Shown: positions 1 through 12,043 of the stretch, one piece after another
Numbering within the stretch: the first letter of the stretch is position 1
Layout of the letters: the number at the start of each line of letters is the position of its first letter
Assembly (NCBI RefSeq): GCF_003672135.1
Contig: NC_039510.1
Location: forward strand, 744,001-808,000
Reading direction: 5' to 3'
From: Ooceraea biroi
Lineage: Eukaryota; Arthropoda; Insecta; Hymenoptera; Formicidae
Length of the DNA: 64,000 bases
Translations under genes and position numbers: made by a program
Notes under the pieces: model-generated
Databases searched by the model: none
Seen by the model: the letters and a program-made list of their open reading frames with translations, nothing else
What the model was told of the DNA's origin: nothing

Positions 1-190
1 CGCTGTAACTTTTTGCCGTCCGATCAATTCCTGATAACGCGATGAGAGGAAAACAGGGCACCCGGACTGCCGAGAGCGCAGCCGAGAAAAATTCGCAACG
101 CGTCTCCTCCCTCGATCCCCGTCCACTTCGTGCCTGCGGAGATTTATGGTTGCGCATTTGGAATTTAAGGAACGCCGTAGTTAAAAGGGC

Positions 191-195
<5 letters not shown>

Positions 196-243
<48 letters not shown>
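196..243. repeat. (GA)24 microsatellite
   Basis: Uninterrupted GA dinucleotide run of about 24 units, followed by an imperfect purine tail to about 259. It is pure purine on the plus strand, so it could form triplex DNA and could bind GAGA-type factors in insects. Neither activity is shown by the sequence itself. Confidence 0.97.
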
Positions 244-248
<5 letters not shown>

Positions 249-3200
249 AAAGCGAGAGAAACGCCTATGAAAATTAGTCCCACGCCAGATGCCGTTAAAA
301 GCCGCGAGATTTATCTAGCCGCGTGCCCTTTGCCGTGAACTTTAAACTGAAACTTTTCGGTGGATCTGCCGCTATTTTAAAAGCTCGTTACTCTTATTGG
401 AATAATCGACCGGGACTGTTCACGAGGATACGCGCGTTGGGGAACGCGCAGAAGAGTCTGGGGATGAATCTGATTAATATTAATCAATTCTTAGACTCAC
501 GAGAGACAAATGGTTCTTACTTTCTGCGGAAAGAATAAGTTTATATCTGCTCAAGTATTCTCGATCGAAATCTATTCTTAAGTAATTCTTAATTAATTTT
601 CTTGATTGAGATAATTAATGTACTTGGTTGAAATTCAATCAATGTAATTTGTATAACTTTGCAACCGCCAAATTAAATCTCAGACATTTATCAGACATCT
701 CAGGTATAAATCTGATCTGTTCTGTGTATCTGTAATATCAGTTTTCCGATGTGACTCAAAAGTCATCTCGTAATATAATACAAGAAACTATTTTTTTCGC
801 ATTGTAATTATCGAGTATCAGATATGTATATATTGGGATATTTTCACGTTTTTAGCACATCCATAAAAATGTGGGTTACTTTTAAACAGACTAAACTCAC
901 TCACAAAAATATTCGATGACGTATAGCGTGAAATAATTCAGGAGAAGCACTGCCGACAAAATCTCCAAGCTTCGGAATTGCCAGGCTCAGATGCGCCGTA
1001 GAACGCAAGACAGACGTCGGAGGATAGAGAAAGGAAGGGATGGACGGGACAAAGGGGTGGGCCGCAAAGAGTCTTGGAAACTTCGGTGCGGAAACTGGCA
1101 GGTAACGTAAGACAGAGAATAGCCCGGGAGAACGGGGTAGCGGTAGCGGTGGAAAAAGAGTGCATTTAATGCTCACGGGTGTGGGCAGGAGCTTAGCCGA
1201 TAATCCTCTCGTTTATATTACTTTACAGCCACGCGGATCCTCTCGACCTGCCGACATTTTCCGCTGGAATCGACCCTGGCCCTTCCTTTCGCCACCGTGA
1301 ACCAACAACGCCAGCCCGTCCAAGTGTTTTCATATTTCTGCACCAACAACGGGAAATCACCCGAGGATACCGCAACACGGTCCTAATGAAATTTCCGCCG
1401 TGCGGAATGACACGCGCGCATTCGCGCTTAGTCCTGTCGGAAAAATAATTTTCACGCTGGATCTCGCGTAGGAGGTCATCCGGAGCTGCAATGTCTCCGC
1501 TTGACTCCCGGATTTTAAGGCAGCGGTAATACCGCGCTTTCCCGGGGGCTAAAGGATACTGCCGGCGGAAGCCGGTATCAAAGCCGGCTGTAATTCACGG
1601 CTGTTTCGCGTGTTTTGAATTCTCTGCGCTTTAAGCGCGGCTGTGACGGAATTCCCTTTATTCTCAAGAAGTCCTTCTTGACGAAAGCCTACGAGTGTCA
1701 TTCATGGAAACAGGCGTGTCGCACTTCATTCCAGCATTTTGATTATCACTGATTGACAATTGCAAAGCAAAACAGATTTAATTATAATTTATAATGAAGT
1801 GGTGCAACGCATTATCTCGATAGGATTACTTTTAGGGGAGAAGAATATTATGTCAGAAGTCTCTCTCGGGATGTCTTTGTGAGCAAAAGAAATAATCACG
1901 GCTTGGGACAACATTCCATTATATCTCTTAAACTTTTAGTAGGAACATCTCTCACGATTCGTTTTATAATGGGAAAACTCAAAGGTAGGGTCGAAGCTCA
2001 GAGAAGAGACCGAAAGTGAGACGTAATTCGAATGCAAAGTAGTTCTTTACGACAATGAAAGTCCACGGTCAAAAATACGTCCTTTCAGATGTAAATTGGG
2101 ATAGCACACATAATTGTCACAAAGTCACTATTTGCAAGTGAAAGCTATCAAGGCGATAGTAAAGAAAACCATTTAATAAAGAAAGAAATGGGCGTGCTCG
2201 AACGTCTCGCCTCTTAATCTCGTATTCCTTACCGATCTCGAGGGGTGATCTTGTTGACACGAGATAAATCATCATCCTCCTTTCCTCTTCCGATCAACCT
2301 CAAAGGCGACGACGAAGGAAAACGAAACGCGCGCGTTATGAGAGAAATATCGATCGCCTCGCGTGATTTATAGTCGGAGCGTCATTACATTTATTGCATA
2401 CGCGAATTACAACGCTGTATTACAACGGTGAAACGGTTAATCTCGCGCGATATAATTATTACGCGTGTATCACGAAACACGGCAAAGAAACCCGTCGCAT
2501 AGGTCGAGCGAGTTAAATCGTGGGTGAAATTGCCCGAAGCGGTTCTCGCGCGCACGGCTGTTCTTTCTTAAAGTAGCATATACATCGAGCGCAAAACGGC
2601 GAAAATCTTTCAAAGCACCTGGAGCACAGTTTAATCATGTGGCAGGCAAGCATAAGTTTTGCGGCGGACGCGTATACACGGCGGCGACCAACGTAACAGG
2701 GTGCTGCACTGTTTATTTCTTACATAATTTAAAACGTTCTGCGGAATATAGCAGAGCGCTGCACAAGTTGTGCCAGGGAAACGATAGCGAGACGGCAGTC
2801 TCGGGCGAAAACGTCGCGAATTCGCCTTTCAAACATGCGGCACACGTACACGCCTGTCGGAACTATGATTAAAAAACGGAACGAAATCCACACATGCACA
2901 CATGCGGTATCCTAGATTCGCGCACTCGACATATGTACGTGCCTCTGTCCGCTGACCGATTTGCAGTTGATTTAGAATGTTGGCGTACGTTTCCGCGTGT
3001 GCGAACGCGCCTCGTCCGCGTAGAGTCACTAATTACAAAGTTGCGACAGTCACAAAGGAAGAGAGAAAGAAGGGAAGCGTTCCCTGGCGCAAGATGAACT
3101 TTGCTGAATTTCCTTTGCCTGTATCCTGCAGGCGCCGCACATGTTCCATGATATCACCGCGTCTCACGAAAAGTCGCTAATGATATTCGTGTCGAATGTC

Positions 3201-6200
3201 GCGATTGTTTCGCAAAGAACTCACCGCTGATTCAAGCTCGTTAATCGGTTCCTTTCTTTCTCTCTGATGTAATTATAGACAGCGGAATTTGTATTCATAG
3301 TACGCGTAATGAATTTTCGTGGATTCATTTCGCGAACAATTCCTTCCGAGGCTATCTCGATCGTGTCCCATCGAAATTCTTATCATGATCGCGTGCGCGC
3401 AAGAAACTCTTTTTTTGGCGTGCCGAGTCCCTTTCATGCATACGCTATGCACTGAATCCGGATTCTCCTGATTATGACTGCACACTCGTCATTGTTAAAT
3501 TTGCAACGGCAAACAGACACAGAAGAGCAAAAAACAGAGAATACAAATAGAAAAATGAATACTCGAGAAATTCCGTAAATAAACCAGCGTGAGATCATCC
3601 ATCGATTGATATGATTAAGCGCGTGCTCGTGCTGGAATTCTGCGTCTCTTTAGCCACCGTTACGAGGAACGCATTGGTTGAATTCTCAATTAAGAGCCGT
3701 CTCTCCTATTATGTCCATAATAACGCTAGTTAGCAGCTTCTTAAGCGCTCCTCTCACGAGCGCCCAGAATTCTTTTCAGTCGAGCATTCCCACGAGTGGG
3801 GGCTCCTTAATTGTAATTAATGATACCGACAATTAGATTCGACAGTAGTCCGATTCCTCTGGGAAGAGAGGCTGAGGCCGACAAGAAAATGCGCAATGCA
3901 CTTGTCTCGTATTTAATCAGATTCGAGCGGCGCATCGCGCCGAATTACGTTCCATGAATTGGAGAACAATTCCGGCCTGCTTTGTCCGCATCTGGAGCCG
4001 AGAATGTCTTAACGGGATCGGCTTTGTCGACGAGGACACGCCGCGAGGAGTGTGGAAATTTAAACGTTCTTTATAGTGACGGGATGCACGTTAATACGCG
4101 CGTTAACGTCACGTCCGTCTCACGATTACGAACCGAGATCGGCTCCTCAAGCAGGTCCGACGAGGATCATTTCCTTGCTAATGACATGGCGCTCCGAAGC
4201 CGTATAACGTTTTTGCGAGGAAGATGAAGTTCTGTCACGCACGAATCCCTCCTCTGTTACGCTTTGAATACTCGCAGCTTTATCTAGGCGTCACACGTAG
4301 GCGAAGTTTGTAAGCGGTAAGTGGATTAGCTCGTCCACTAATTTAAGTTCACACATGTTTGAGAAATCTGCAAGAAATTTTGCGCCTTCGAACTTGACGA
4401 GAGAGCGGCATCAGCTTCGTAGCGAAAGGAACTTGTTTCAACCTCATGATTTTTCAATTTTGAAAAAATCATGAAACAAAGAGAGAGAAGAAGAGCAAAA
4501 AGCGTGCATGTGAGATACATTTTGACATTTAAATAAGCTTTATAATGAAGGGAAATGTAATGAGCTCGCGAACCGAATAAATTTTAACAGAACTGAAATA
4601 AAAATAACCGATGTTATTTCGAGACCTAACGAGAGACGATGAAATAACAGATACGCTATATTTAAATCGTTCCGTGATACGGAACTCGGGAAAAATAAAT
4701 ATAACGTTTTCTTATTCGTAAAATTACCAAAGATGAATAGGTTTCTAAACAGCAATTTATTGATGGTATACACACGTGTTGCAAAAATATACTTATTCAC
4801 CGAGTTCTCGCATTGCAAAAATACTCGTTTCAATCTATTTTATGCGCAATTACTATATAACGAATCTCTATGAACGTCTCCCGTAAAATTTTCAAGCTCG
4901 AGAGAACGGCCAGGGACATTAATGCAATGCCGTCATTCGTTCTCCTGCGCTGAAAACTTAACAGATCCTCGAGATCGTGAATAAATCAACTGTACTGAAG
5001 GCGCTCTATCGATCCGCCGCGGCTGGTTTCTCCAACAGGAAACAGTGCACGGACATTTGCGGTAATTCGTAAATACATCGGAAACCGTAACCGGTGCAGT
5101 GATGTATTTAAACGCGACACGTGAATATTCCGAATGCTTGTGGTAAATTAGTAGTTAGTAAATTAAGTACCAGCTTTAGGACGGAAATTCGCTTATTGTC
5201 TCAAATTTGCAAAAAACTTACTTGCTATTTTGCATCTATCGTGATAAAACGATTTTGGATAATCAATAAAAAGGGGGAAAATATATAAAGTTCTCGTCCT
5301 CGGTCCCTGTGAGAGCAGACGTTCTTAATAAGCTGCGATGAGAGGAAACTATGCGCGCTGCTGTGCTCCGATACGGTGATAAATTGCCGCGTTCGCTCAT
5401 TATCGAAATTTTGCACGCGTGCTTGCTCATTAGACTCGAGCTTGCACTTATTAATTGTATTAAGACGTTTCAGGGTGACGATGAGATGCGAAAATTAGGA
5501 AGACGCAATCGATGTGAAGTATCTAGCGCGTTACATAAAGTGTAACACAAAATTACATTAGTAATTTTCTTGACAATCAACATCCGCGACACGTGAGCAA
5601 ACACAAAAAGAAACGCTCAAGATAGGAAGACGTGTGTAACGTACATCGAGCTTTCATTATACCACCGAGGCACGATCATGCCTATTTTAATTATATTCAG
5701 TTGCATCACCTTTGTACTTGGTCATATTAATGACACGTCTGCAGCTAAAATCAATTTGAATTAATTTGAACGCTGATGAAAATTCATAGCCGCGTTTGAA
5801 CCCCGCAAATATAATTCCTGACGTATCTCGTATGCAACGCTCGTGAAAGCGTACTTCTACGCCAAAGGTACATTTGATCCATAACTCCGTGAAGGAGTTA
5901 TTTTCTGAACTGGCTCATTTATTACATGACACTTCGACGATGTTTGAGTTGGAATTCTTATCACACAGAGTATCTAAGCCTCCCGACAGATAAAACTGCG
6001 GTTGGAAAAGATATAGAAACGTATATCGAGCGAGAATGCTATCTGTTACGGGAGTAATTAAATGTTAAATCCAGCGTGAAAGCTGAACTGGTCGGATCGT
6101 ATACACGGAAATCGCTTTTAGTAACTTAATAACTTAGCAAGCACGTTAATTCGATGATCGTTGACGATCAACTGGCTCGCCGCCAAATTAGCGTCACGAT

Positions 6201-7328
6201 TATCCGCAATGAGCGCCGCTCGATCGAGCGTCAGAGGATCGTAAACGTATTCAATCTCGAACTAATCGGGCGTTATGGGGTCGACCTGAATTCTGTTGCT
6301 TAATTGCTGATGTTCCGGATTCCGATAAAGAGTGGCCGGAATCTATACGTCCTTTGCCGCGGTAAAAGATCGATGGAAAACTGCACAAGGATTGCAATAA
6401 AGTCGCCCGCGACGGAATCGTACGCGCGCGCAAACGCTGCGGAGATCCGCGCGCATTGCATGATACGACGCGGGATCGATAGTGATGAGCAGAATTAAAA
6501 TTACGTTGCGGGCTGCGTATATCGCGCGCATTAACGGCGAGCACACCGCAGACGATTACGAGCTCGCGCTTACGGCAATCCGACTTTTTGCGAAAGCGTT
6601 CGGAATTTAATGAGGAAATTCCTAGAGCTACGTACGCGGCCACAGACGTAAAAAGCATTTAGTCTTTGTTCGCCCCGCGGAACTGGATCATGCCCCAGAA
6701 TAGCCCGAAATGATCATCGCTCTTTTCGACGGCGGATTCCTCAGCCAATTGAGAAGCCTCTGCCAAATGTTTATTGCACGTCACTCCGTCTGACTCTCTT
6801 TAGGAATTTTTAATATTGGAGTACTTGGAGCTGAGGGAGAACTTAAGGGAGAGCTAAAGTCAAATTAATTTAAAGTCGTAAAATGTGTATGTTATACAAG
6901 ACTAACCTGTCGTTAATATTTCCATATCATTGACACGACTAAGAAATACTGATGGATGATTCTTGAATGAAATGAGCGATATCTTGAAATACGTTTTACA
7001 TAGGGAAATATTTCGTAATCCGGAAAGCTATCCGTACATCGAGCTGACTTATGCAAACGACCGAATACGGCTTGCGGATCTAAAATATCGTATCAACTGG
7101 GAACGGTGCTAGCGGGGGTTATTGGAAATAAATAGTCTTCTGGTCGTTACCACAGCGTGACTGCCAACTCGAGTTACGCAAATGGGAAAGGAGACGTTTC
7201 TCAGCGTCAGAAAAATACAAGAGAGTCGAATTGATCTAAAAACGAAAATCTTTCTTGTGCAATATAAGAATTTTGCACAGTTAATATGATCTCGTTATGC
7301 CTCGTTCTTCTCTATGTTCGTTACGTAG
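244..7328. other. No gene recognised; mixed-composition noncoding DNA
   Basis: All frames here are short and unlike known proteins. The longest plain open frame, at about 2531-2872 on the plus strand, has balanced composition but no splice context or recognisable motif. AT-rich islands lie at about 540-900 and 1740-1830. A splice-acceptor-like pyrimidine tract ending in GCAG sits at 3111-3131 and is followed by only about 30 open codons. A small inverted repeat with 7-base arms (TGATCGT/ACGATCA) lies at 6155-6170. The sequence reads as intergenic or intronic. Confidence 0.6.
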
Positions 7329-7982
7329 TCCACTCTTAAGAAAGCCGTGTTAAATCAAATCGAAATCATTGTTGCCTCTTTTCCGCGACGCTGATTGGTT
7401 ATCTCGATTCGCGTTGTGCGTTATGTTCAGTTTAGATTACCATCGCGCAGCTGTGTTCGCGTGGAAGTTAACAATTTGGTAGAGTGTGATAATTGTGCAT
7501 ATAATAAATAATAGATGAATATTATTATTCGAAAACATTATTAATATTGAAAAATAAAATAGCGCGCGCCTGTGTTGTACTGGTAACAATATAAATATCC
7601 CAGAACTCCTCGGAAAAAGAAAAAAATTTTAATGGCTAGAACTTTTTCATTTATTATTTTAACGAATTTTAAATCATTGAGAACTCTAGGCAATATGCCA
7701 AATAACTATATAAATAGCACAGAACTCCTCGGAAAAAGAAAAAAATTTTATAGGCTAGAACTTTTTCATTTCTAAATCTAAAGGGTTTTCAATCGTCGAA
7801 AACTCTTCGCAATATGCCAAATCCACTCTTAAAAAAGCCGTGTTAAATATCTTCGCGTGGAGGTTAACAATTTGGTAGAGTGTGATAATTGTGCATATAA
7901 TAAATAATAGATGAATATTATTAGTCGAAAACATTATTAATATTGAAAAATAAAATAGCGCGCGCCTGTGTTGTACTAGTAA
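7329..7982. repeat. Nested segmental duplication (block A - B - B - A)
   Basis: Two near-identical copies of block A flank two tandem copies of block B. Copy A1 consists of 7329-7355 plus 7456-7586; copy A2 consists of 7822-7848 plus 7852-7982. In A1 the two halves are separated by 100 bases (7356-7455), while in A2 they are separated by only 3 bases. The A copies match almost base for base, with single differences such as GGAAG versus GGAGG and ATTATTC versus ATTAGTC. Their AT-rich core contrasts with the CpG-rich flanks. No open frame spans the unit and no transposon termini were recognised. Confidence 0.93.
7591..7822. repeat. Tandem duplication, ~119-bp period (block B, 2 copies)
   Basis: Copy 1 is about 7591-7703 and copy 2 about 7710-7822. 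Each begins with ATAAATA and CAGAACTCCTCGG, continues through an A-rich stretch and GGCTAGAACTTTTTCATTT, and ends in CAATATGCCAAAT. The middle of the unit diverges more than its edges. The pair lies exactly between the two A blocks of the larger duplication. The two copies are clearly older, that is more diverged, than the A copies. Confidence 0.92.
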
Positions 7983-8252
7983 TTTATAAAAGAGAAAACA
8001 AATCATAATATTTTGACCAAGCTTCATAATTTAATTAAATCTTTTAACTCCGTCGTGTCGAGTTATCTTGATGCGTGAATATTTAACCGTCACAGGAGAC
8101 GTCATCACCGACTCGCTTGGATCGCTTCGAATTAAATTCTCGTCGTTTCTACCTCTTGATCAAATTAAATTATTCAATGTATATTTAGTGTTTAAATCAC
8201 ATTCAGACTGTCTCCTTAATTCCGATCAGTTTAGAATTTAATCTACATGCAG

Positions 8253-8553
8253 AGTAATTGACAGTCTAATCCAACAGCACCTACAAACACGAACAGGCGA
8301 TCTTCGAGTCTCCCTAAAGATCGTCAACCATAAAGGATCATTGGTGGAACTACAAACAGCGGCACACAATTATGGAGAATCCCAAGCATCCACCTCATTA
8401 GCGGGCGTATCCGCCAAACATAAAGCCAAACTGCGAAGCTTACTTAATCCTAATATCAAGAGACGAGGTCTCAGATACTTATACTTCAGCCGCGCTAAGT
8501 ATACACCAGCTACCGGAATCGCGCGCGGAGCATTAATCGCGTTTCAAAATTAG
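8253..8553 (+). CDS. Unrecognised open frame, possible exon or decayed element ORF
   Basis: An open frame of about 100 codons runs from an acceptor-like GCAG at 8249-8252 to a TAG stop at 8551-8553, with no ATG near its start. The first two thirds are protein-like (mixed D, E, K, Q, L, V), with a basic stretch reading LNPNIKRRG. The last third looks less like protein. The only nearby donor, GTCTCA after an AGACGAG at about 8470, is poor. The codons are more AT-ending than the CpG-rich surroundings, and the frame lies 270 bases downstream of the nested duplication, so it may belong to an old inserted element. No family was recognised. Chance openness is a serious alternative. Confidence 0.2.
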
Positions 8554-8934
8554 GACATCGCAGACGTATCCCGATGGAACGGTTTCGATCGGATGACTCG
8601 TTACAGCGCAAACAAAATTTGCCGGATTAACAATCGACGCGGTGTAAAATCGAGAGCATCCCAACGCAGTTGGTAAACGCGCCTTGCCGTTCCTCTGAAT
8701 CAATCCGCAATTCGGCGGAAAACATGCCGCGATATCCGTTACGATTTCGGTTCATTCGAATTTCATGGATAATCGGATTCGCGATAGTACCGTGACAGAA
8801 AGACAGCCGCGTTTGCAATAGAGAGCACTTTGGGAAGCCGAGTGTCAGGCGGGTTGATCCTCGGAGCGTTTTTGCGGGAAATATCATACACTGGCGATAT
8901 AGCGCCAAGGCGAGAGATGAAGAAAAAAGAAGAT

Positions 8935-8958
8935 AAAGAAAGAAAGAAAGAAGAAGAA
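8935..8958. repeat. (AAAG)n / polypurine tract
   Basis: AAAG tetranucleotide repeats merge into AAG triplets. They form the core of an almost pure purine stretch from about 8911 to 8958. Confidence 0.85.
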
Positions 8959-9147
8959 CTGGGACTTCCATGGCGTCGAAGAAATACGACTAAAAATCGG
9001 AGACACTTTCGTGCGGCATCCGAGCGACATCGAAATCCGCTCGATCCCTCATATCTCCGCGTCTACCTGTCACTCATGTGCGTTTCCTCGCGTCCTCCTC
9101 ATGAACGAAGGAAACATCGCGAGAGATAAACCGCCATCCTCCGAGAT

Positions 9148-9173
9148 GAAAGGAGATGATCTCATCTCCTTTC
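9148..9173. repeat. 26-base near-perfect palindrome (12-bp arms)
   Basis: The arms GAAAGGAGATGA (9148-9159) and TCATCTCCTTTC (9162-9173) are exact reverse complements separated by only two bases. It could be a cruciform, a dimeric protein-binding site or a very tight RNA hairpin. No flanking T run or other terminator-like context marks it, and no gene is adjacent. Confidence 0.9.
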
Positions 9174-9618
9174 GAGTCACTGGGAAATAACGTCATGTGA
9201 TTATGCGCGAGCGAGCACATTAGCCGTGAATAACGCAAGACGCCTCGTCAATCTTTAACGAGGGAGCCGTTGCGCGGAGAGAGGTCTCCGTTCGGTGGTA
9301 CCGAACATCGCGCGCAATAATGCGGCCCCATTGTTGCGCCTGGAATTAGACGGCGCCGACGGGCCATAGGCCGCCCGGGAACGGGTTTACCGAATGGCTG
9401 TACACGGGATCGAAGCCAGCTCCCCTTGGTTCCCTCCTTTAATCGGTAGGCAGGCGAACGCTGCGCGCGTAAATTCGGTCGGACGAGCGTACGCGCCGCA
9501 ATTGCTTGCAGAGCGATCTTTGCCCGGCTCGGCTTCTTGAATAATTTCAATATCGGGCGCCGGATATCCGAGTATTATGCCATATTAACGGGGAAGGGCA
9601 CTATTGCAGTGCGCGCGA

Positions 9619-9696
9619 ATACATATATATGTATATATGTGTGTGTAGAAATATATATTATATATAGCTAGAAATATATATATATAGATTTCTAGC
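9619..9696. repeat. Alternating AT/GT tract with hairpin
   Basis: Alternating purine/pyrimidine sequence (AT then GT) runs from 9619 to 9647. AT repeats follow, including a perfect inverted repeat with arms GCTAGAAAT (9667-9675) and ATTTCTAGC (9688-9696) around a 12-base TA-rich centre. Together they are an easily melted AT island in GC-rich surroundings. Confidence 0.88.
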
Positions 9697-11436
9697 GCTC
9701 GTATATGTCTTCTGGTGCGCGCAAGCGTAAACGTTACGTGAGGCTGACCCGGCAATTTCATTCCCTTGCTACGTGACGACGTCGTGAAATAATCGTCAAG
9801 TCTCGCGTGTGTCCTTCGTATCGCCGTCGGAAATTAGCAAAGGGCAATTCGTTCAGCTACGCGAATACCTCGACTCACGTCTCGATACGTGACCATGGGA
9901 CCAACGCTGATATCACCTGGACAATTTCTACGGACGACCGGTGAAGCACCGGTTTTAACTGTTTCGATGTCAGCTGTCTATTAAGAGTAACGTGCAAGTA
10001 AAGTCCCGTATGCCAATTTAAATCACTTATGTAGGGGTGCACAGAGAATCTCAGGCTCGGGACTTGCTCTAAATACGTGCTGCAACAAAGAACTTTCCAT
10101 TCCTAGCTGACGGTGGTTTATTAAAAAAGCTGGCAGATTTCTCATGGCGATTCGGGTAACAACTTGCCCGGCGCGACGAAAGTAAAACGCGTAATTATGC
10201 GGTCCGAGTTGTGTTATCAGCACGAAACATCGTCCACCGTTTTGAATGGTACGGTCGCGGCTGCATTCGATCCACGCTCCGATTCGCCTAAGATAAAATG
10301 CGTGATTGCGACACACATACATTGCACGGAGCTCCTCAAGAACGCGATTGCGATGAATTCGCACGGCAAATCCACGGACTCTACAAAAGCCAGATAATAA
10401 ACCCGATAGAGCGCGGTTAAAACACGACGAGGGCGGTGCGGAATTTCCGACGAAACTCGAAGCTCCAGGAAAGCTTTGTTCGCCGGAGAACCATTCACCT
10501 CTCTCCATGGACGGCACGAATATCCGTCTTATTTGTCACGGGATATTCGACGGGAATTCGACTGCCACCGCGTCCAGAGAACGTCACCATAAAACACTGA
10601 AATCCGAATACGCGCGCGGATATTTTGCGCGTCGATGCGAGCAAGAATCTTTATGACAACCGTCAGAGAGGAGAAAGAGAGAAGAAAAGACAGAATACAC
10701 GAAACGGTTATGCATACCGTACGAGGAGAATCGACTGCGTTTTTACAGTACACAGCACACGTATGCGACAGCACTTTCCAGGAGCATTTTTTTCGCGGAA
10801 CATTATTTGCTCTCTTTTTGACCTCTCCGTGAATTTGCACGTCGCTACGAGGGAGAATCGCAGGTCCAGGCAAAACGGAGAGATTTTGTGGACGGATAAA
10901 CCGTGAAAAATTCAAGAAAAGGCACGCGACGAGAATCACCTAACGCGAGCTGGCGGATACGAGGTGCGAGTGCGAATAAGCACCCATCGCTGGTTCCCTC
11001 TCGTAGCAGTAGTTTCTTTTTCTCATTACGCAATATCGAAGTTAATTGCGGTTAACCGATTAGACAACTTGCGCGCGCGGTCGCCGAGCCGCGGCTAAAT
11101 GATAATTGCGTTTCGCCTCCGTACACGCCTCGTGTGCACGGCGGTTGGCGCAAAGTGCTCTGTGCCGTTAGCCCTGTGAAACGTGCGAGTTTGTCATGCG
11201 TGCCACGGCATTCGCACGACAGTTTCTCGCTGTTTGCGGCAGTCAATGGTAATTGTCGCGTTATAGCGCGACAGTGGAGTTCACCCTGGGAGAAACTCGA
11301 CCTCCTGCCTGCTCCTCACTGAATCGAGCGACGACTCGGCGACGGGAGGTCGTTCTCCCCGTGACAAAGTTTGCCGTGATCTGTCGCGATCCCACGCGGA
11401 TCAGAAAGAATGTCGGCAAAACGACGAATGGGTGGG
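9697..11436. other. No gene supported; CpG-rich noncoding DNA
   Basis: Several frames are open here on both strands. One is a minus-strand frame of about 160 codons from an ATG at 10508 down to 10023, and another is a plus-strand frame of about 78 codons at 10164-10397. They overlap each other, carry no recognised motif and have no convincing splice signals. Their openness is best explained by a low stop-codon frequency in CpG-rich sequence. Confidence 0.5.
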
Positions 11437-11444
11437 TATAAAAG
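11437..11444 (+). promoter_or_regulatory. Possible TATA box (TATAAAAG)
   Basis: A consensus-like TATAAAAG sits in a CpG-rich stretch. There is no strong arthropod initiator (TCAGT type) about 30 bases downstream, and no recognised coding exon follows. The next ATG-led frames, at about 11709-11914, are short and featureless. An isolated 8-base match in 64 kb has little weight by itself. Confidence 0.2.
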
Positions 11445-12022
11445 TTACCGAATTTCTCGCGTCCAAGCGAGTTGACGAGAAAGCGCGGGCGGTTTGACCG
11501 GCGGACAAACGTCGTTTCTTCCATTTCGAGTGACGTACTGCAATGAAACAGCGTGCCGTCCAATGAGAGCAATTCCGTTCGGGTGCAGCGCGGAGTCACG
11601 CGGAGCGACGAGCATAAACGGGAGCGAACTGCTGCTGAATTAGGTTGACGAACTTCATGGAGAGGTTCGAGAGCGCGGCACGACGTCGACGTTCGGGCAG
11701 CCGGCGCTGTGTCTGCTAACGAGCTTAAATTATGTCGTTACAGCCTTGGAAAGTCGTTGTTCAACGTCGAACGACGAGTGGATCAGGCTGTCGCCGGCCT
11801 ATACAATGCGTTTCGCAATTGCAATCACTCTCGTTTTTCCGTCACGTTCACGAATGCGCAAGTTGTAATCCTAGATGGTACCGCGAAATAAATAAAATAT
11901 CCGATACACAGTAGCACCGTAGCACAAATAATAAATTATTTGCATTGACACATTGCAGCATAAGAGAAAATCTCGAAATTTACGAGCGTCTCTTAATTTT
12001 ATTAAATCCGCTTACTTGGAGA

Positions 12023-12043
12023 ACACGTACACGTACGTACGTA
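12023..12043. repeat. ACGT-type short tandem repeat
   Basis: Repeated ACGTAC units form a self-complementary tract. A similar CACGTACACGTACGTA stretch recurs near 48800. Confidence 0.7.

Noticed and set aside
5590..5615. GTGAGCAAACAC resembling the start of insect miR-87
   Set aside because: The match stops after the seed and no foldback partner lies within 100 bases.
10023..10508. Minus-strand ATG-led frame of about 160 codons
   Set aside because: Overlapped by a plus-strand frame of equal quality; no motif, no promoter or splice evidence.
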